The translations under genes were made by a program, and so were the position numbers. From assembly GCA_021234155.1 (NCBI GenBank), contig JAJEKV010000010.1:18143418-18207417 (forward strand): DNA of 64,000 nucleotides, in the 5' to 3' direction. Under the pieces are notes generated by a model. That model saw nothing but the letters and a program-made list of their open reading frames with translations, had not been told where the DNA came from and did no database searches. This document shows positions 12,319 through 23,990 of this stretch, one piece after another (the stretch's first letter is position 1; each line of letters opens with the position of its first letter). The DNA comes from Isoetes taiwanensis. Lineage: Eukaryota > Streptophyta > Lycopodiopsida > Isoetales > Isoetaceae.

Positions 12319-13148
12319 ATTTCTTAGATTTACTTAAGTTTCCCCTGTGTCTCTAAGATTCTCTTAAGATTTCCAAGGAATTGCCTTTGATTCCTCTAGA
12401 TTGACTAAGATTATTGAAGATTTTGCTAGATTCCTTTGAGTTTCCCCTGTATTCCCTAAGGATCTTTTAAGACTCCTCTACATTACTTTTCTATAAAGAT
12501 TCCCCCTTTTAAGATTCCGCTTTATGCGATTCAACGCAAATACCCATATAGCTTTCTCTTATTATGTCTGTTGGGTAAGTTTAAGCCTAGGGCAATGTAC
12601 TGCACGGCACATTCAAAACGTCATATTAACAACAATTTCAATACTGTAGCCATCAAAGATGGTGGCTTGCACGTTACACCTACACTCCTCTCTACCAAGT
12701 AAATCCTAAATAGCAAAAGTTGGAACACTGGACAACAGTTCACCTACACATGGTAGTTGTGTTGCATTAATTGTGAATGCATACATGAAAAGCAAGTGGA
12801 ACACACTTAACTTCAATTTATCTAGACAACTTTTGAGTCATAGCAATTTAACCGAACATAGACAAAGGGATATTTGAACCACCATCAATAGAACCGGTGG
12901 ACTGATTATACTACATTATTTATTTGGCTACCAAGCTGCTTTTTTAGTGGACTGATCATACATGAAGAGTTAGTATCTTCTAGTAAGTGGGACAGAAATT
13001 ATTATCCTAACAATTGAATTGAATTGAAGAAAAGATGGATTGACAAATAAGACATGATCATACTTTCCATTCCAGCCCAATATTTGAAGTACACAACAAC
13101 CAGAAGATATAAATCTTAATGTGCACTAGTCGTTAAGCATTAAATTAA
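12319..13148. repeat. Flank segment copy A, duplicated at 27995-33035
   Basis: The 830 bp after the first LTR match the sequence after the second LTR, first at 27995-28423 and then, beyond an insertion, at 32659-33035. Identity ends sharply after ATTAAATTAAG. No gene is visible. Copy A has about 23 bp near 12670 that copy B lacks. Confidence 0.85.
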
Positions 13149-13259
13149 GTGTTACTTTGATCTAAGAGCAAAGATCATAAATAGATCACAACAAATACTT
13201 GTTGCAAGCCGTATAAGGATCGCAGCGCCCCATACGGTCCGCCGTATAAAAATACGCGT

Positions 13260-13262
13260 CCG

Positions 13263-13293
<31 letters not shown>

Positions 13294-13390
13294 TCTTTTT
13301 CCGGCCGCATTTTGAACCCGTGACCTCCCACCTCCAACCCAACACCCTTTCCATCTTGCCAACTACCTCTACATAGCATATAATATTCTA
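13260..13390 (-). mobile_element. tRNA-derived SINE-like element with A-tail
   Basis: On the minus strand TAGTTGGCAAGATGGAAAGG resembles a degenerate A box. GGTCACGGGTTCAAAATGC, about 35 bases on, resembles a B box. The unit ends in 24 consecutive A residues (T at 13263-13286 on the plus strand). Pol III boxes plus a poly-A end is the plan of plant tRNA-derived SINEs. I see no target duplication. Confidence 0.5.
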
Positions 13391-13444
13391 TTGCCTTGTT
13401 ATACATATCTAATAGTCTGTTTTGTCCAGTTAGCAGTTCTTTTA

Positions 13445-13535
13445 AGAAAAAGGTACATCATGGAATTGAACCACTGACCTTCTGCACCCAAGCGAACACC
13501 TTTAACAATAAGCTAACTTCTTTCTTGAAGGGATT
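13445..13535 (-). mobile_element. Second tRNA-like SINE fragment
   Basis: The minus strand carries TTAGCTTATTGTTAAAGG followed by GTGGTTCAATTCC. The latter fits the B-box consensus GGTTCRANNCC at about 13466-13476. It sits about 80 bp from the SINE-like unit at 13260-13390, in the same orientation. It could be a decayed SINE or tRNA pseudogene. No cloverleaf can be drawn with confidence. Confidence 0.4.
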
Positions 13536-13626
13536 AACCCGTTTTCTAGTATTTATAGTGCATTTATTCCATATATATATTAGAGGCGTGCCTTTGATAA
13601 ACCCACGTTGTGGAGGCAACAACTCC

Positions 13627-13737
13627 GCCGGAGCAAGCTTTTTCGCCATAGCCGCCAGAGCAAGCTCTTCTGCCATAGCCGCCGATGCAAGCTCTTTCGC
13701 CATAGCCGCCGGAGTAAGCAGCCTTGCCATAGCCATG
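13627..13737. repeat. 27-bp minisatellite, four units
   Basis: Units built on GCCGCCGGAGCAAGC plus TTCGCCATA recur with few changes. Because 27 is a multiple of three, both strands give chance repetitive frames (for example ASSFAIAA). I treat these as repeat translations, not a gene. Confidence 0.75.
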
Positions 13738-13799
13738 GGAGACGACCTCTATCTGCCATAGTCAACCGGATAACTGTTAACCATATATAAAGCTAGTAT

Positions 13800-16700
13800 T
13801 CCCTGGGAATAAACCGACCAAATGACACGACGTAACCTAGCAAGTCCGGCCAACTTGTTATGACAACATCAACTCATTTGGTGGGACTAATTCCGGAATT
13901 TAATTAACGACAGGGCAACTTTCTAGAATAGCAGCGTGTATTATATCCTTGGATATTCTTTACGCGACGATAATAATGTCCTGTTATCGGCGTTCCTCGA
14001 TCTATAACTCTAATTATTTTTTTCCTTTGGTAGATGCCTTGATAACACAATTTCTTCGGGCCTTTGCCATGACTCAATCCATACTACATTCATATGCTTC
14101 ATATTAGACCCTTATTCGACGTTATATAAGTAATGTTTTATAGACATAACTATAATTAACGTTGCCTCTCTCTAGTGTCTAAATCTTGCCTCATCTCAAT
14201 TCCCAGAGAAAGGATTTCTTTTCGCCCAACCAACTAGGGACTGCCATGCAGCACCCCTCTAGACCATGGGTAGCTTTAATCCTACCACCCCTCTTTACTT
14301 CTTCTCAATGGTCGTGTTTTTTTATGGACCATTTTTCCAGACCACGGTACAAACTCTGTAATACGTAGTGAGTGCTTGTGTTAGAACCCCCACAATAATG
14401 TCAACATTTTGTGCTAAACTTCACCGTCTATATGGATGTGATTAATTATCTGTGCCACACCCCTGTCAAAGTGACATCAGTCTACCATCTTTTGGAGTTG
14501 TTCTCTCGTACATTCCAATGCCACCCAACCATTGTTGATTACTCACCTCCTTCGAGGGTACCTAGACAAGGTCCGAGCAAAATATTTCCAACCATTACTT
14601 TACTACCTAAACGTCTTTAGGTTCTACCAATGAACTTACATATTCCAAGGAATTATGTGAATATCCCAAAGGACAGTACCACCCAAAGACCCCTCAAGGT
14701 AGGCCTCCTCTATTCAGAGATCTTGTGTTCAAGTCTTTGGGGCTCCGTCATATGTCCTCAGGGACGCTGCCAATGTGACGTGACATATAAATGCTATCTA
14801 CCCATTTATCTATTTATTAAAAACGTCCTTCGTGAATTCAATTCACCATCTTGTCTTAGGACATGAACGTCCTCTTCTCTAAGCCATGCACCAAATCTTT
14901 ACATAAGTTTTTCAGCTCTTGCTGCCTCTCAAGCCAGAAATCTACCTTTGCATAACAGGGAAGATCACCCTTGAAGTTATGCCATTCATCCAACAATTGT
15001 GAAGGTAATAACCTTCCTATATAAGTCCTCCCCTTTCTCAATATGGTTTCTATGTCTATGGCCGATTTTCAGTCGTCTGGCCTTTATGCCTAGCACAACG
15101 TATCCAATTCACCCTTTTGTTGTGACCCTTATTCAGTAGAGTCACCAATCCAATTACTCCTTTACATATCCGTAACCATCTTGTAGCTTCTAAGCCGCTA
15201 TTATATGCTCCTTCTGTTGTCAACCCACCTATCATTGGGGGTTATGATTCAACATTGTCCTCAACCTGGAAATGTTAGTCATTATATTTCTCTGTCATGA
15301 TCCTATAACGCTATTTTGCCATTCCAAATAACTTGGCCATAGCCATGGCCTAAGAGCGGGTGAGCCTTTGTAAGTTACCTGGAGTCATCAAGGTGCTTGC
15401 CTTGTATTTTGTGAGCCTTTCTACAATTACCTACGTTTAATATAACCCGGGCTTGTATCAATGTTCGAGTCCTGTATATGTTAACTTGCACCCCCATGTA
15501 ACCCATGGCGTCACCTCTACCTGATCCAGGTATGGATCATATGGGAAAGCTAGTCTTAGGTGTCTATGCCAGACACATTCGAACATTTAGCAGGTAACTG
15601 CTATTCGCTACTTATCCTGGAATTGTACTATTCTACTACTCAAACCCACTACCTTAAGCTTTATTCTATTGGCCGTTGACATTTATTTCAAGTGCCAACT
15701 ACCACATCATATCCTAGCATGCAACGGATTGACGGTCCTTTGCACATTTTGAACGTATCTCCAGACCCTTCATCAGTAACTTTAGAATACGCTCGTCTTT
15801 CTCTCCTTATGTCGCCACCTAGATTACCTCCCTAAGATGTTTATCGTATGTGTACATGGTATGTACATAATAAACATATCTCCACATCCCACAATGCTAG
15901 AGCTCTGCTCTAACTTAGCTAAACTATAACCGTGGTAGTTCTTCCAAACAAACCCATTGCCTATGTACCTTTATGATGTGGCTTTGCCACCTATTTCCCA
16001 AATGGACAGGGGCCGACTTTATGTCGGACTTGTATATGCTGCCTATAATTTGATAGGGTCCCTAGTTATTTCAACCATTCCTTTAGTGCCTTATGGTACT
16101 TTAACCCCGTACATAACCTATGATTTCCCCCACGAGATTATGCCATAATTTCGAGGGCTATTACCCCACATGCAGAGCTTTTCTAAAGGCTTCTTTCACT
16201 AAGGATCTTTTGTGTCCTCCATATTTCCCATGCTTAGTTGCAATTAACCTATTTTTCTTAAGTTATCATGTGGACTTCAGTTTTTTATCAGCTTCAGATG
16301 CTGCCATCTTTGACTCCCTCATAATGAAGTGGAGGCACTCAAACCTCCTGGTCTTCTAATAGGAAAACCCAACGTCCCAATCTTCGTTAGTAACCGCCAT
16401 ATGATTATTCTTAAGAGTTTCAAAGTCATAACCTCAACGGACCCTCCACCTTCTACTTCAGTACCTATAATTGTCCCCGTGAGTAGGGTAACCCTTAGGA
16501 TATATGGACTATTGGTCTAGATAAACTCACTCCTTGTAACCTATACACCTCCTCTTGATTTTTTTTTATCGGCATTTAGAGTTCCTATATATAACCTCTT
16601 CTCGGTTACCTCTAAAGCTATAATCGCCAAAGTCATCGTACTCCTTCTTATCTTCCATCAGGGGACTCGATATTCTTATGCATCTTTGCATTCCCAAAAC

Positions 16701-17175
16701 CAAATAAATGCTCTTAGCTTATAACGTTGAACTAATACATTGGTATCTAGAACCTTTCAGTAGTTAAGCTCTCATTATCGGTTATTCCAATACCGTTCCA
16801 ACCATCCTCGGGATGTTTTTGAATGTAACATCACCGTATATGCTAGACTTACTCTAGCTATTCTCACTGATTTAAACTTTTCTCGTCTTCCTTAGTACGA
16901 CGTATCTAAGATAGTCAACTCCAACCATTGAGGTAACTTGCATGCTTATCTCTGGTAAAGCATACCTAACCCACTATCTTCGTACATAAGCATATCATTA
17001 CGCTCATTCTTTAAACCTTGTCAAGTAATGTTTCCCTCGCCTTGTACGAATATTCTACTATCTTTTAACATGATACACATCTGAATATCACAATTGACAT
17101 CCTGGATATGATCACCACTATAGTATTTGATACTACTAAATCCTTCCTACATTCAAGACCGCTACGTTGTTATTA
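13800..17175. other. Long pyrimidine-rich stretch without recognised genes
   Basis: The plus strand is visibly rich in C and T and poor in G over more than 3 kb, with no long frame on either strand. A similar bias is seen at 24.0-25.2 kb. The longest minus-strand run of interest (14856-15041, RLLPSQLLDEWHNFKG) has no family I can name. Position between the two LTR copies suggests decayed internal sequence of the large retroelement, but no protease, reverse transcriptase or integrase motif is visible. Confidence 0.35.
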
Positions 17176-17178
17176 TAT

Positions 17179-17272
17179 CTTCTTTTTTATTTTGGGAGCA
17201 TGTTGGGTTCCGTGCCAAGGGAACGCCGCATCTTACGCCGCATGCGGCGTTCCCTTTGCCCCCTTGCGGGAA
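17179..17272 (+). repeat. 36-bp hairpin repeat family, copy 1
   Basis: GGGAACGCCGCAT and its complement ATGCGGCGTTCCC form a near-perfect hairpin at 17219-17254. It is preceded by TCTTTTTTATTTTGGGA and followed by CCCTTGCGGG. Copies lie at 55459-55492 and 58808-58843; the last shares the upstream 40 bp too. Confidence 0.75.
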
Positions 17273-17734
17273 TTCGTTTCTTCCTTATGTGTCTACTTCG
17301 CCGGATGATTTGAAATCGAGCCCTTTCATCTTCTCCATCGTCTCCGGTCTCCAATGGCGCTATTTTGGCTCTTGCTCCAAGGTTTGGGCGCTAACTTCCT
17401 CTTCATAGCGTCTTTTGGAGAGATTTCAAAGAAATCAGAAGACCTGGTTTGTCATTGCTTTGTCCGCTCCAGTGCCTTGATCATAGCGAAAACAGGATTT
17501 GGATACCTTTTCATTGAATGCTGAGGTACTGATTTTTCTTTGGCCCACAAATCCCAATCCCCTTCAATATTGTGCGAAACATACTCTACTCATTTTTCTT
17601 TGAACCTGCGTCTGTGCGTCAGAATCACTTACGAGTTGGACTAAAGCAGAGCGGTAAGTTATGCTTTCATGGGGCAGTTTCATCTGTTGGGCATCCATTA
17701 GCAAGGGTATCCTAGGATCTTCACTCCAAAAAAT

Positions 17735-18430
17735 CTAGGATCTTTACTCTGGACAAGAAACGTTTGCAGGCGATATTCTTCTCGGAATTATTCATCTTAT
17801 GTGAGTTATATTCTGTTGGGTTACAGGCCCATTACAAGTTCAACGCATTTTTCTTTGGTGCTAATTATCTAAGAGCCTCTGATCTAGCTTGCAAAATAAT
17901 GATGGCGGCCTCAAGTATTTATGCGATCACATGCTCTTAGTTATAAGGTATCTTTTAAAGATTCAAAGTCCTTCAATTCTAAGTAGATAAATTTTATAGT
18001 GATACTATACAGGCTTTTCTTATATGATTAACTATGAGGGCATTTCTTGGCTTTGCTGTACGTTTCATATTATATGAGGGAGCGGATTGTGATGTCATAT
18101 TTTTGAAAACAGAATATTGGTTGGCAATAAGGAACATTGGTTGGCAGACTTACAATTGTTGTGGAGTTTAGTTTAGGCTGACTTTTATAAAGCCATGATG
18201 CTTAAATGAGGGCTTTGAAGTTTGTTGGTGTCAACGAAGTTGGCTTCAGCTTGGCACAAAAGTTTTATACTTCTATGATGATAAAAGAACAATACGTAGC
18301 TCTCACCCCATCGTGGTCTACATTGTAGTTCTCCTTTCTTTAACTGAGTGGAAAACTCATTCTCTCACCACCACAGTATTGCAACTTTCTTATTGAACAT
18401 TCTTTTAAGGTTTATGTTTCTTCTTTGGTT
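17735..18430. repeat. 0.7-kb direct repeat, first unit
   Basis: The sequence starting near CTAGGATCTTTACTC, through AAGAAACGTTTGCAGGC and TTGGGTTACAGGCCCATTAC, to the pyrimidine tract before TTTTGCAGG recurs about 970 bp downstream at 18700-19355 with perhaps 5-10 per cent difference. No coding frame is maintained. Confidence 0.75.
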
Positions 18431-18699
18431 TTGCAGGCCGAGCAGGAGCTGTCTATATGACCTTATAAAACTTGCTACAACTTTAAAGTGTAAATATATT
18501 CATTCATTACTATGGAGCATGTCGTCATAGAATTTGTACACTCAAATGTGGACAGGTATTTTGCCTTGATTGATGTCTACGAATTTTGAAGGCTACCATG
18601 TTCATGAGTTTGTGGTTTAGGGTCAAATCTAGGTAACAAAAGCTTTTCATTGTTTATGGATCTTTAAGTTTTGCATGATGTCTAGGTTGCAGAGTGTCC

Positions 18700-19355
18700 T
18701 AGAATCTTTACTCCAAGAAACGTTTGCAGGCAATATCCTTATCAGAATTATCATCTTACATGAGCTATATTATGTTGGGTTACAGGCCCATTACAAGTGC
18801 AACGCATTTTACTTTGGTGCTACTTATCTAAGAGCCTCTGATCTAGCTTGAAAAGTAATGATGGCGGCCTCAAGTATTTATGGGCTCACGTGCTCTTAGT
18901 TATAAGGTATCTTTTAAAGATTTCAAAGTCCTTCAATTCTAAGTAGATAAATCTTATAATGATAATGTACAGGCTTTTCCTATATGATTAACTATGAGGG
19001 CATTTCTTGGCTTTATTTTATGCTTCATATTACATGAGGGAGCGGATTGTGATGTCAGATTATTGAAAACAGAATATTGGTTGGCAGACTTACGATTGCT
19101 GTGGAGTTTAGTGTACGCTTACCTTTATAAAGCCATGATGCTTAAATAAGGGCTCTGAATTTTGTTAGTGTCAACGAAGTTGGCTTCAGCTTGGCACAAT
19201 AGTTTTATACTTCTATGATGATAAACGTTGTTTACATTTTAGTTCTCCTTTCTTGACTGAGTGGAAAACTCATTTTCTATGTTTGGCTTCATGCCCACCA
19301 CAATATTGCACCTTTCTTATTGAGCCTTCTTTTAAGGTTTATGTTTCTTTGCTAC
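18700..19355. repeat. 0.7-kb direct repeat, second unit
   Basis: Second copy of the 17735-18430 unit in the same orientation. The text after it (about 19360-19537) has an acceptor-like CTACAG, a frame with FPDWVGEANWDGFVNACF, and a GTGAGT donor-like end. It may be an exon of an unrecognised gene, but nothing supports it further. Confidence 0.7.
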
Positions 19356-19588
19356 AGGTTTTTGTTTCTCTGAAGTGCACCAGAGGAGTATTATTTACAT
19401 TTTCTCAAAGGTTTTCCAGGGAAGAATATTTGAATGGGAATATTAATAACTTAAAGAAAAGCGTATTTCCAGACTGGGTGGGGGAAGCAAACTGGGATGG
19501 GTTTGTTAACGCATGTTTTGTACCAGAATATGGTGAGTTTTTTTGTGCTTTTGGGTATTTTTACAATATAATTCACCATATTTACACA

Positions 19589-19593
19589 CTTTG
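19589..19593 (+). repeat. Target-site duplication CTTTG, left
   Basis: CTTTG immediately precedes the short LTR and recurs at 21292-21296 just after the second short LTR. Confidence 0.85.
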
Positions 19594-19798
19594 TGTTAAG
19601 ATACATGCATGTAAGCCATATTTGAGCCACATCAAGGATCAGTGACGTGGCATAGTTAGTTAGGATAGAGACGTTAGAATCAGCTTTGTTCTATAAGTAC
19701 ATGTACTCTACATTCATAATTCAAAGTTAGCCGTTCTTTCTTGCTTGCTCTATTGCTCTCTTTCGTTGATTCTTGCTGCCTTTATCCGATTCTTAACA
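19594..19798 (+). repeat. Left LTR of the compact Copia element
   Basis: 205 bp, TG..CA ends. It contains TGTTCTATAAGTACATG, which could hold the promoter TATA region. It matches 21102-21291 except for small changes and one deletion. Confidence 0.92.
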
Positions 19799-19812
19799 TG
19801 GTATCAGAGCCC
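19799..19812 (+). promoter_or_regulatory. Primer-binding site, initiator tRNA-Met type
   Basis: TGGTATCAGAGC directly follows the left LTR. This is the standard Copia primer-binding site, complementary to the 3' end of initiator methionine tRNA. Confidence 0.92.
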
Positions 19813-20154
19813 AAGGGGGCAGAAGGCTGGATCAGGAGTGCATAAGAGTTGATAGCGGTCCATTCAGAGGCCAAGATCGGGCTAATTCCCACCGCAGCCA
19901 GTCTTGGCGTAATTTAGGCTCCAGATTTTTGGCGCTGAGGCCAAAATCTGTGAGGAGAAGGCCAATCGTGGCCTTTGTGGTCCATTGGTTGGACGGCGAT
20001 TGTTTATTGAGGCAAAATCGCTTGCCCAATATAGGTTCAAAGACCTTTTTCTCGAGACGTTTTTCTTGGCGGTCTAAATTTAGACGGAGGCTTCCTTTTT
20101 GTCGACAAAGCTCCTCCATTAGTTATTTCTTGGTGGAGATCGTGCATATTTCTT

Positions 20155-21006
20155 GGTGAAGATGGAGGCCGGAAGCTTCCTCATAATCGGAATTCCATCC
20201 TTACAGAGAAAATTATGCAAAGATGGAAAATCTATTTCAAGGAGCACTTGGGTTCAATGGTCCGATGATGTTTTGGATCATCATAAAAATGAAGCAAAGA
20301 AGAAGATCAGCACAAAAGCATTGGGAATGCTCAAGATGAGTCTTGATCCCGCTGTTGGGAATCACATTGCGGGGTTGAAGACTTTCACCGCAAATGGGAT
20401 CAGCTTAAATCGGGTCTATGAAAATACCAATGATGCCGATTTGTTACCTAAAGGATGTCATGCATGATAACAAGCTTTTTACGATTGCAAAGGCATGCAT
20501 GACTATCTTGGCAAGATCATGCACTGAAAGTGGCTTTGGCTGACATGGGTGTGCATTTGGAAGACAAAGACGTTATCCAAATCCTTACTTCGTGGGCTTC
20601 CATCGACTTTTGATCATGTAGTCACGCCTATTGAGTTAAGGGAGACGCCAATCAAATTAGATCGTTATCCTCCATTTTATTACAGCAAGATATCAAACTA
20701 CAACATCAAAGCAAAGAAAGTGGGTGACAAAGGCCCTTCTACCATCGGGTTCAAAAGAAAGATCCTAAAGTTAAAAGAGGTGATTGTTTCTGCTGTGGAG
20801 AGGCAGGGCATTGGCTCAAAGATTGTCCCCATCGCACCTGCTCTAAATGTGGTGGCAAGGGTCACTGGTTCAAAGAATGCTCCAAGATTGAAGAAGCACC
20901 TCTTACTAAAATGTCCAAGCTCTCTCTTACTTCTGAACGAAATTTGGTTGCAATTGAAGTTCAAGACTCTTCTCATCAGGAGAATGAAGAGGAGGATATG
21001 TACTAG
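20155..21006 (+). pseudogene. Copia gag with two CCHC zinc knuckles, frameshifted
   Basis: Gag-type runs occur in shifting frames: KALGMLKMSLDPAVGNHI, WDQLKSG, LADMGVHLEDKDVIQIL and LLRGLPSTFDHVVTPIEL. Near 20779-20895 one frame carries CFCCGEAGHWLKDC and CSKCGGKGHWFKEC, two CX2CX4HX4C knuckles that bind RNA in the capsid protein. That frame ends at a stop near 21006 after an acidic tail, about 95 bp before the right LTR, so gag was the only product. At least three frameshifts make this copy inactive for capsid supply. Confidence 0.85.
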
Positions 21007-21101
21007 AAGCTAGGATCTTACATTAGTAAACGTTCCGTTTAAGGGAGGATGTTTTACAGCAGTAGTTTTCTTTTACTATGCAAATATGGCTTAAGAGAGG
21101 C
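21007..21101 (+). other. 3' untranslated end and purine tract before right LTR
   Basis: The sequence holds AAGGGAGGATG near 21041 and AAGAGAGGC just before the right LTR. Either could serve as the polypurine primer for plus-strand synthesis; the second abuts the LTR and fits better. Confidence 0.5.
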
Positions 21102-21291
21102 TGTTAAGATACATGCATGTAAGCCATATTTGAGCCACATCAAGGATCAGTGACGTGGCATAGTTAGTTAGGATAGAGACGTTAGAATCAGCTGTGTTCT
21201 ATAAGTACATAATTCGAAGTTAGCCGTTCTTTCTTGCTTGCTCTATTGCTCTCTTTCGTTGATTCTTGCTGCCTTTATCCGATTCTTAACA
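21102..21291 (+). repeat. Right LTR of the compact Copia element
   Basis: 190 bp, collinear with the left LTR but lacking the TACTCTACATTC portion, and followed at once by the CTTTG target duplication. Confidence 0.92.
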
Positions 21292-21296
21292 CTTTG

Positions 21297-23944
21297 CTCC
21301 CGGTTTTTGCAGCATAAGATCGCTACCCTTTCCTATGCTTGAGCTGATGTAATTCTTGAATCGTCCAAGATTTACCTTCTTTTCAAGTCCAGGTACACAG
21401 AAAGAATAGTGTTTAGAAAATACTTTTGTTTTCATATATTCTTCTATGCAAAGGAATTTGAAGGAAGATTTGCTCCTGGATCCTGGCAGGGTTTGCTTTT
21501 CTAGGTTTTGTTTTCCCTTTGCCCAAGGTTGAACGACTTGGAATTTTGCCTGTAGGTTTCCTAATTTGAATCTAATTTCTATCTTCTAATGGCATCTATT
21601 CAATGTACTAGAGATGACTGAATAAAATTTTTCCCAATGCATGGTTGCATTTTCATATTCAAATGCTCATGAATTAGAATGCAAAGAATAGTACATATTC
21701 TTTTACACTTATGCGCCTTTTATAGCCTGAAGTTAATGAATAGTCTTAGTTGCGTTTAAAGCAAATGCTACTGCATTGTCAATGAGTACAATTTCTACAT
21801 TTGGAGGAGGTTGTAAATTAGTTGAGCGTAATACATGTTGCTGGAACAAAAGAAAGGTAATGTTTAGCCTAGAAGGAATCAGTCATTGCATTTTTCTTAC
21901 ATTAGATAAGCATGATATCTTATGTTATCCTATATCGCATCTTAGTCAAACGTTCCATTATTCCCTGTTATTTGCTTTATGAGTTTATCTTGGGTCGGAT
22001 TTGCTTTTTGCTTCTACATTCGTTTTGCTATGCATTTGCAACTGTCTGCCTTCTTCTTTATATGCCTGTTAGCCACGTCCGAAGGGTGTATATTTTTTCT
22101 GCAGGGCAGTAGTCTGGATGCATCTTCCTTCTTCCTCTCAATTTTAATAACTGTTCTTAATAACTGTGTCATATTTGATTACGTCAAAATGCTGAATGTT
22201 TAATGAACACGAAGCATTGCCAATCTGTATTTTTGGCACATCTTGCCTTTCTATATTTCGTTTCCTTACCTCTGGTCTTCTCTGCTAATGATCTTATGAC
22301 TAACATGTTTGCTTTTGTGTTTCTCTGCTACAGGTTTTTGTTTCTCTGTTTTTTTGCTACAGGTATGATTAATGTTAACATGGAGCATTTATCTGTTTGT
22401 ACACAAATCTGCTAAGGTACTTCTAATTGTAGTTGATGCCACTGTCAAAGCTGGATGGAGCAAGATTTGGAGTTTCACACATTTGTTAATACAGGCCCGA
22501 TATTTATTTCCTTTTAAGTTTTAACCACTATCTTGATAATTATCTTTGAACCCCTCAGTTGCTGCTATCATCTTATTGTTTGTTATTCACTGTAGACACA
22601 TGTTACAGATCATAACATTTACTAGCTATGTTTGTTAACCAACATATATCATTTATGCTTTGGAATAGTTGCATATGGCTATTTCTTATTGTTGTATGAT
22701 CCGGAACTAATTCATTTATCTTTGAGACCAGTCTTTCCATAAGATTATAATTTGCAGATGTTTCGTTGTCAAAAATTCCTTCGCATTTTTTGGAGATATG
22801 CATATGGTGGGCCAGATTGTGAAGCACAATTGTAAGAAGATATCGAATGAGTTTGGCACGGTGCATGCAAGGATAGTCCCCAGCTACCTCAATTTTGCAT
22901 GATGATCAAATTAGAAGAAGCTTAAGTAATCTTTAAATTGCTTGGGTGCCTTATTTAATGCTTTCTTTGAGGTCATAACGGAGTCCCTATCATCATGATT
23001 TGTGCCATTGTTAACATTGTAGCATTTGCTCCATCTGCTGTTACCTGCAAGTAGATAATGTTGCTACCTATTTCCTCCATGTGCTGTATTTAATGCATCC
23101 ATCAATTAAGTATTATTCACGGACAACTTGAGGGAGAAATTATATACAAAACCTAGCATTCAAACTTCGTGCAAGTTTGAGAACATTGACAACATACAAA
23201 TCTTCATAATGAATATTAGCATAGCCCATGCAAACAATGAGCAAAAGTTTTAACAAAAGAACAATAAATAGATGTAAGTTAACATATACACCATTCCTAA
23301 TAGCACATTACAACCAAAGTACGACAATATGTTTCTTTGATTGGCAATGAAATTTCATATTAGATGCATTCTTGCTTCAGATTATGAGAGTATAGACACT
23401 TGAAATGATGTTGCCAACTCCAAGTGTCGAATGGTTGTAACATGTTCACCATTAGCCAACAGCTTTAAATTATTATTTGATGGTAGTATTTTCCTTCTTT
23501 GTTCATGTTAATAACATGGTTATGTAGGATTACACTAGCCTTCTCTATAAGTTTATCTCAAAGCAAGGGCATTCAATATGCAACTCTATGCAACTCTATA
23601 ATGAGGGCATTCAAAAGCTTTTGCCTTTTCCTTCCATATGCACTTCAATCACAACAATGTTTGAGCACCCATTATATGCCTTACATAAAGCCAAAACTCT
23701 ATAAATAGATATATGTACCACTACCATTATCCTAGGTTCAAAAACTCACATACGATTATTGCATACGACTAATGCCCACGCCTAAACCTTGAGAAATTCT
23801 AAAGGTTCTCATGCCAAACGTACCTATCTCTTAGAAGAAGCTTGAAACCATTGTAAAAATAAAGGAAACGCATAATGCATAATTGTACGGAGCTCATCCA
23901 TAAGGGTCACACACAATTACATTCACAACTTTCCGTTCCATCCC
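21297..23944. other. No gene recognised
   Basis: AT-rich sequence resembling introns or decayed repeats. Pieces such as TGCTACAGGTTTTTGTTTCT (about 22328) echo the tract near 19350. A Helitron body may occupy the right part, since a Helitron 3' end follows, but I cannot place its 5' end. Confidence 0.4.
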
Positions 23945-23990
23945 ATGCATCCACGACTAATGCCCGGCATCGCCGGGCACACGTTTCTAG
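23945..23990 (+). mobile_element. Helitron 3' terminus, copy 1
   Basis: A GC hairpin GCCCGGC-ATC-GCCGGGC at 23962-23978 is followed 8 bases later by CTAG (23987-23990) and then T. Plant Helitrons end in CTRR just after such a hairpin and insert next to T. The last 35 bp are the same at 63615-63649. The element extends to the left; no 5' TC end was identified. Confidence 0.8.

Larger units (their letters stand above)
19594..21291 (+). mobile_element. Compact gag-only Copia-type LTR retrotransposon
   Basis: The element is 1698 bp long. Its 205-bp left LTR (TGTTAAGATACATG..TTCTTAACA) and 190-bp right LTR differ mainly by about 15 bp missing from the right copy. The primer-binding site TGGTATCAGAGC abuts the left LTR. 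CTTTG target duplications flank both ends. Inside is only a gag region with two zinc knuckles; protease, integrase, reverse transcriptase and RNase H are absent. This matches the plan known as TR-GAG, non-autonomous elements that depend on a full Copia partner. Confidence 0.92.

Noticed and set aside
13445-13535. Functional tRNA gene
   Set aside because: A good B box but no plausible acceptor or anticodon stems.
13458-13765. Alanine-rich frames on both strands
   Set aside because: They come from the 27-bp minisatellite, whose period is a multiple of three.
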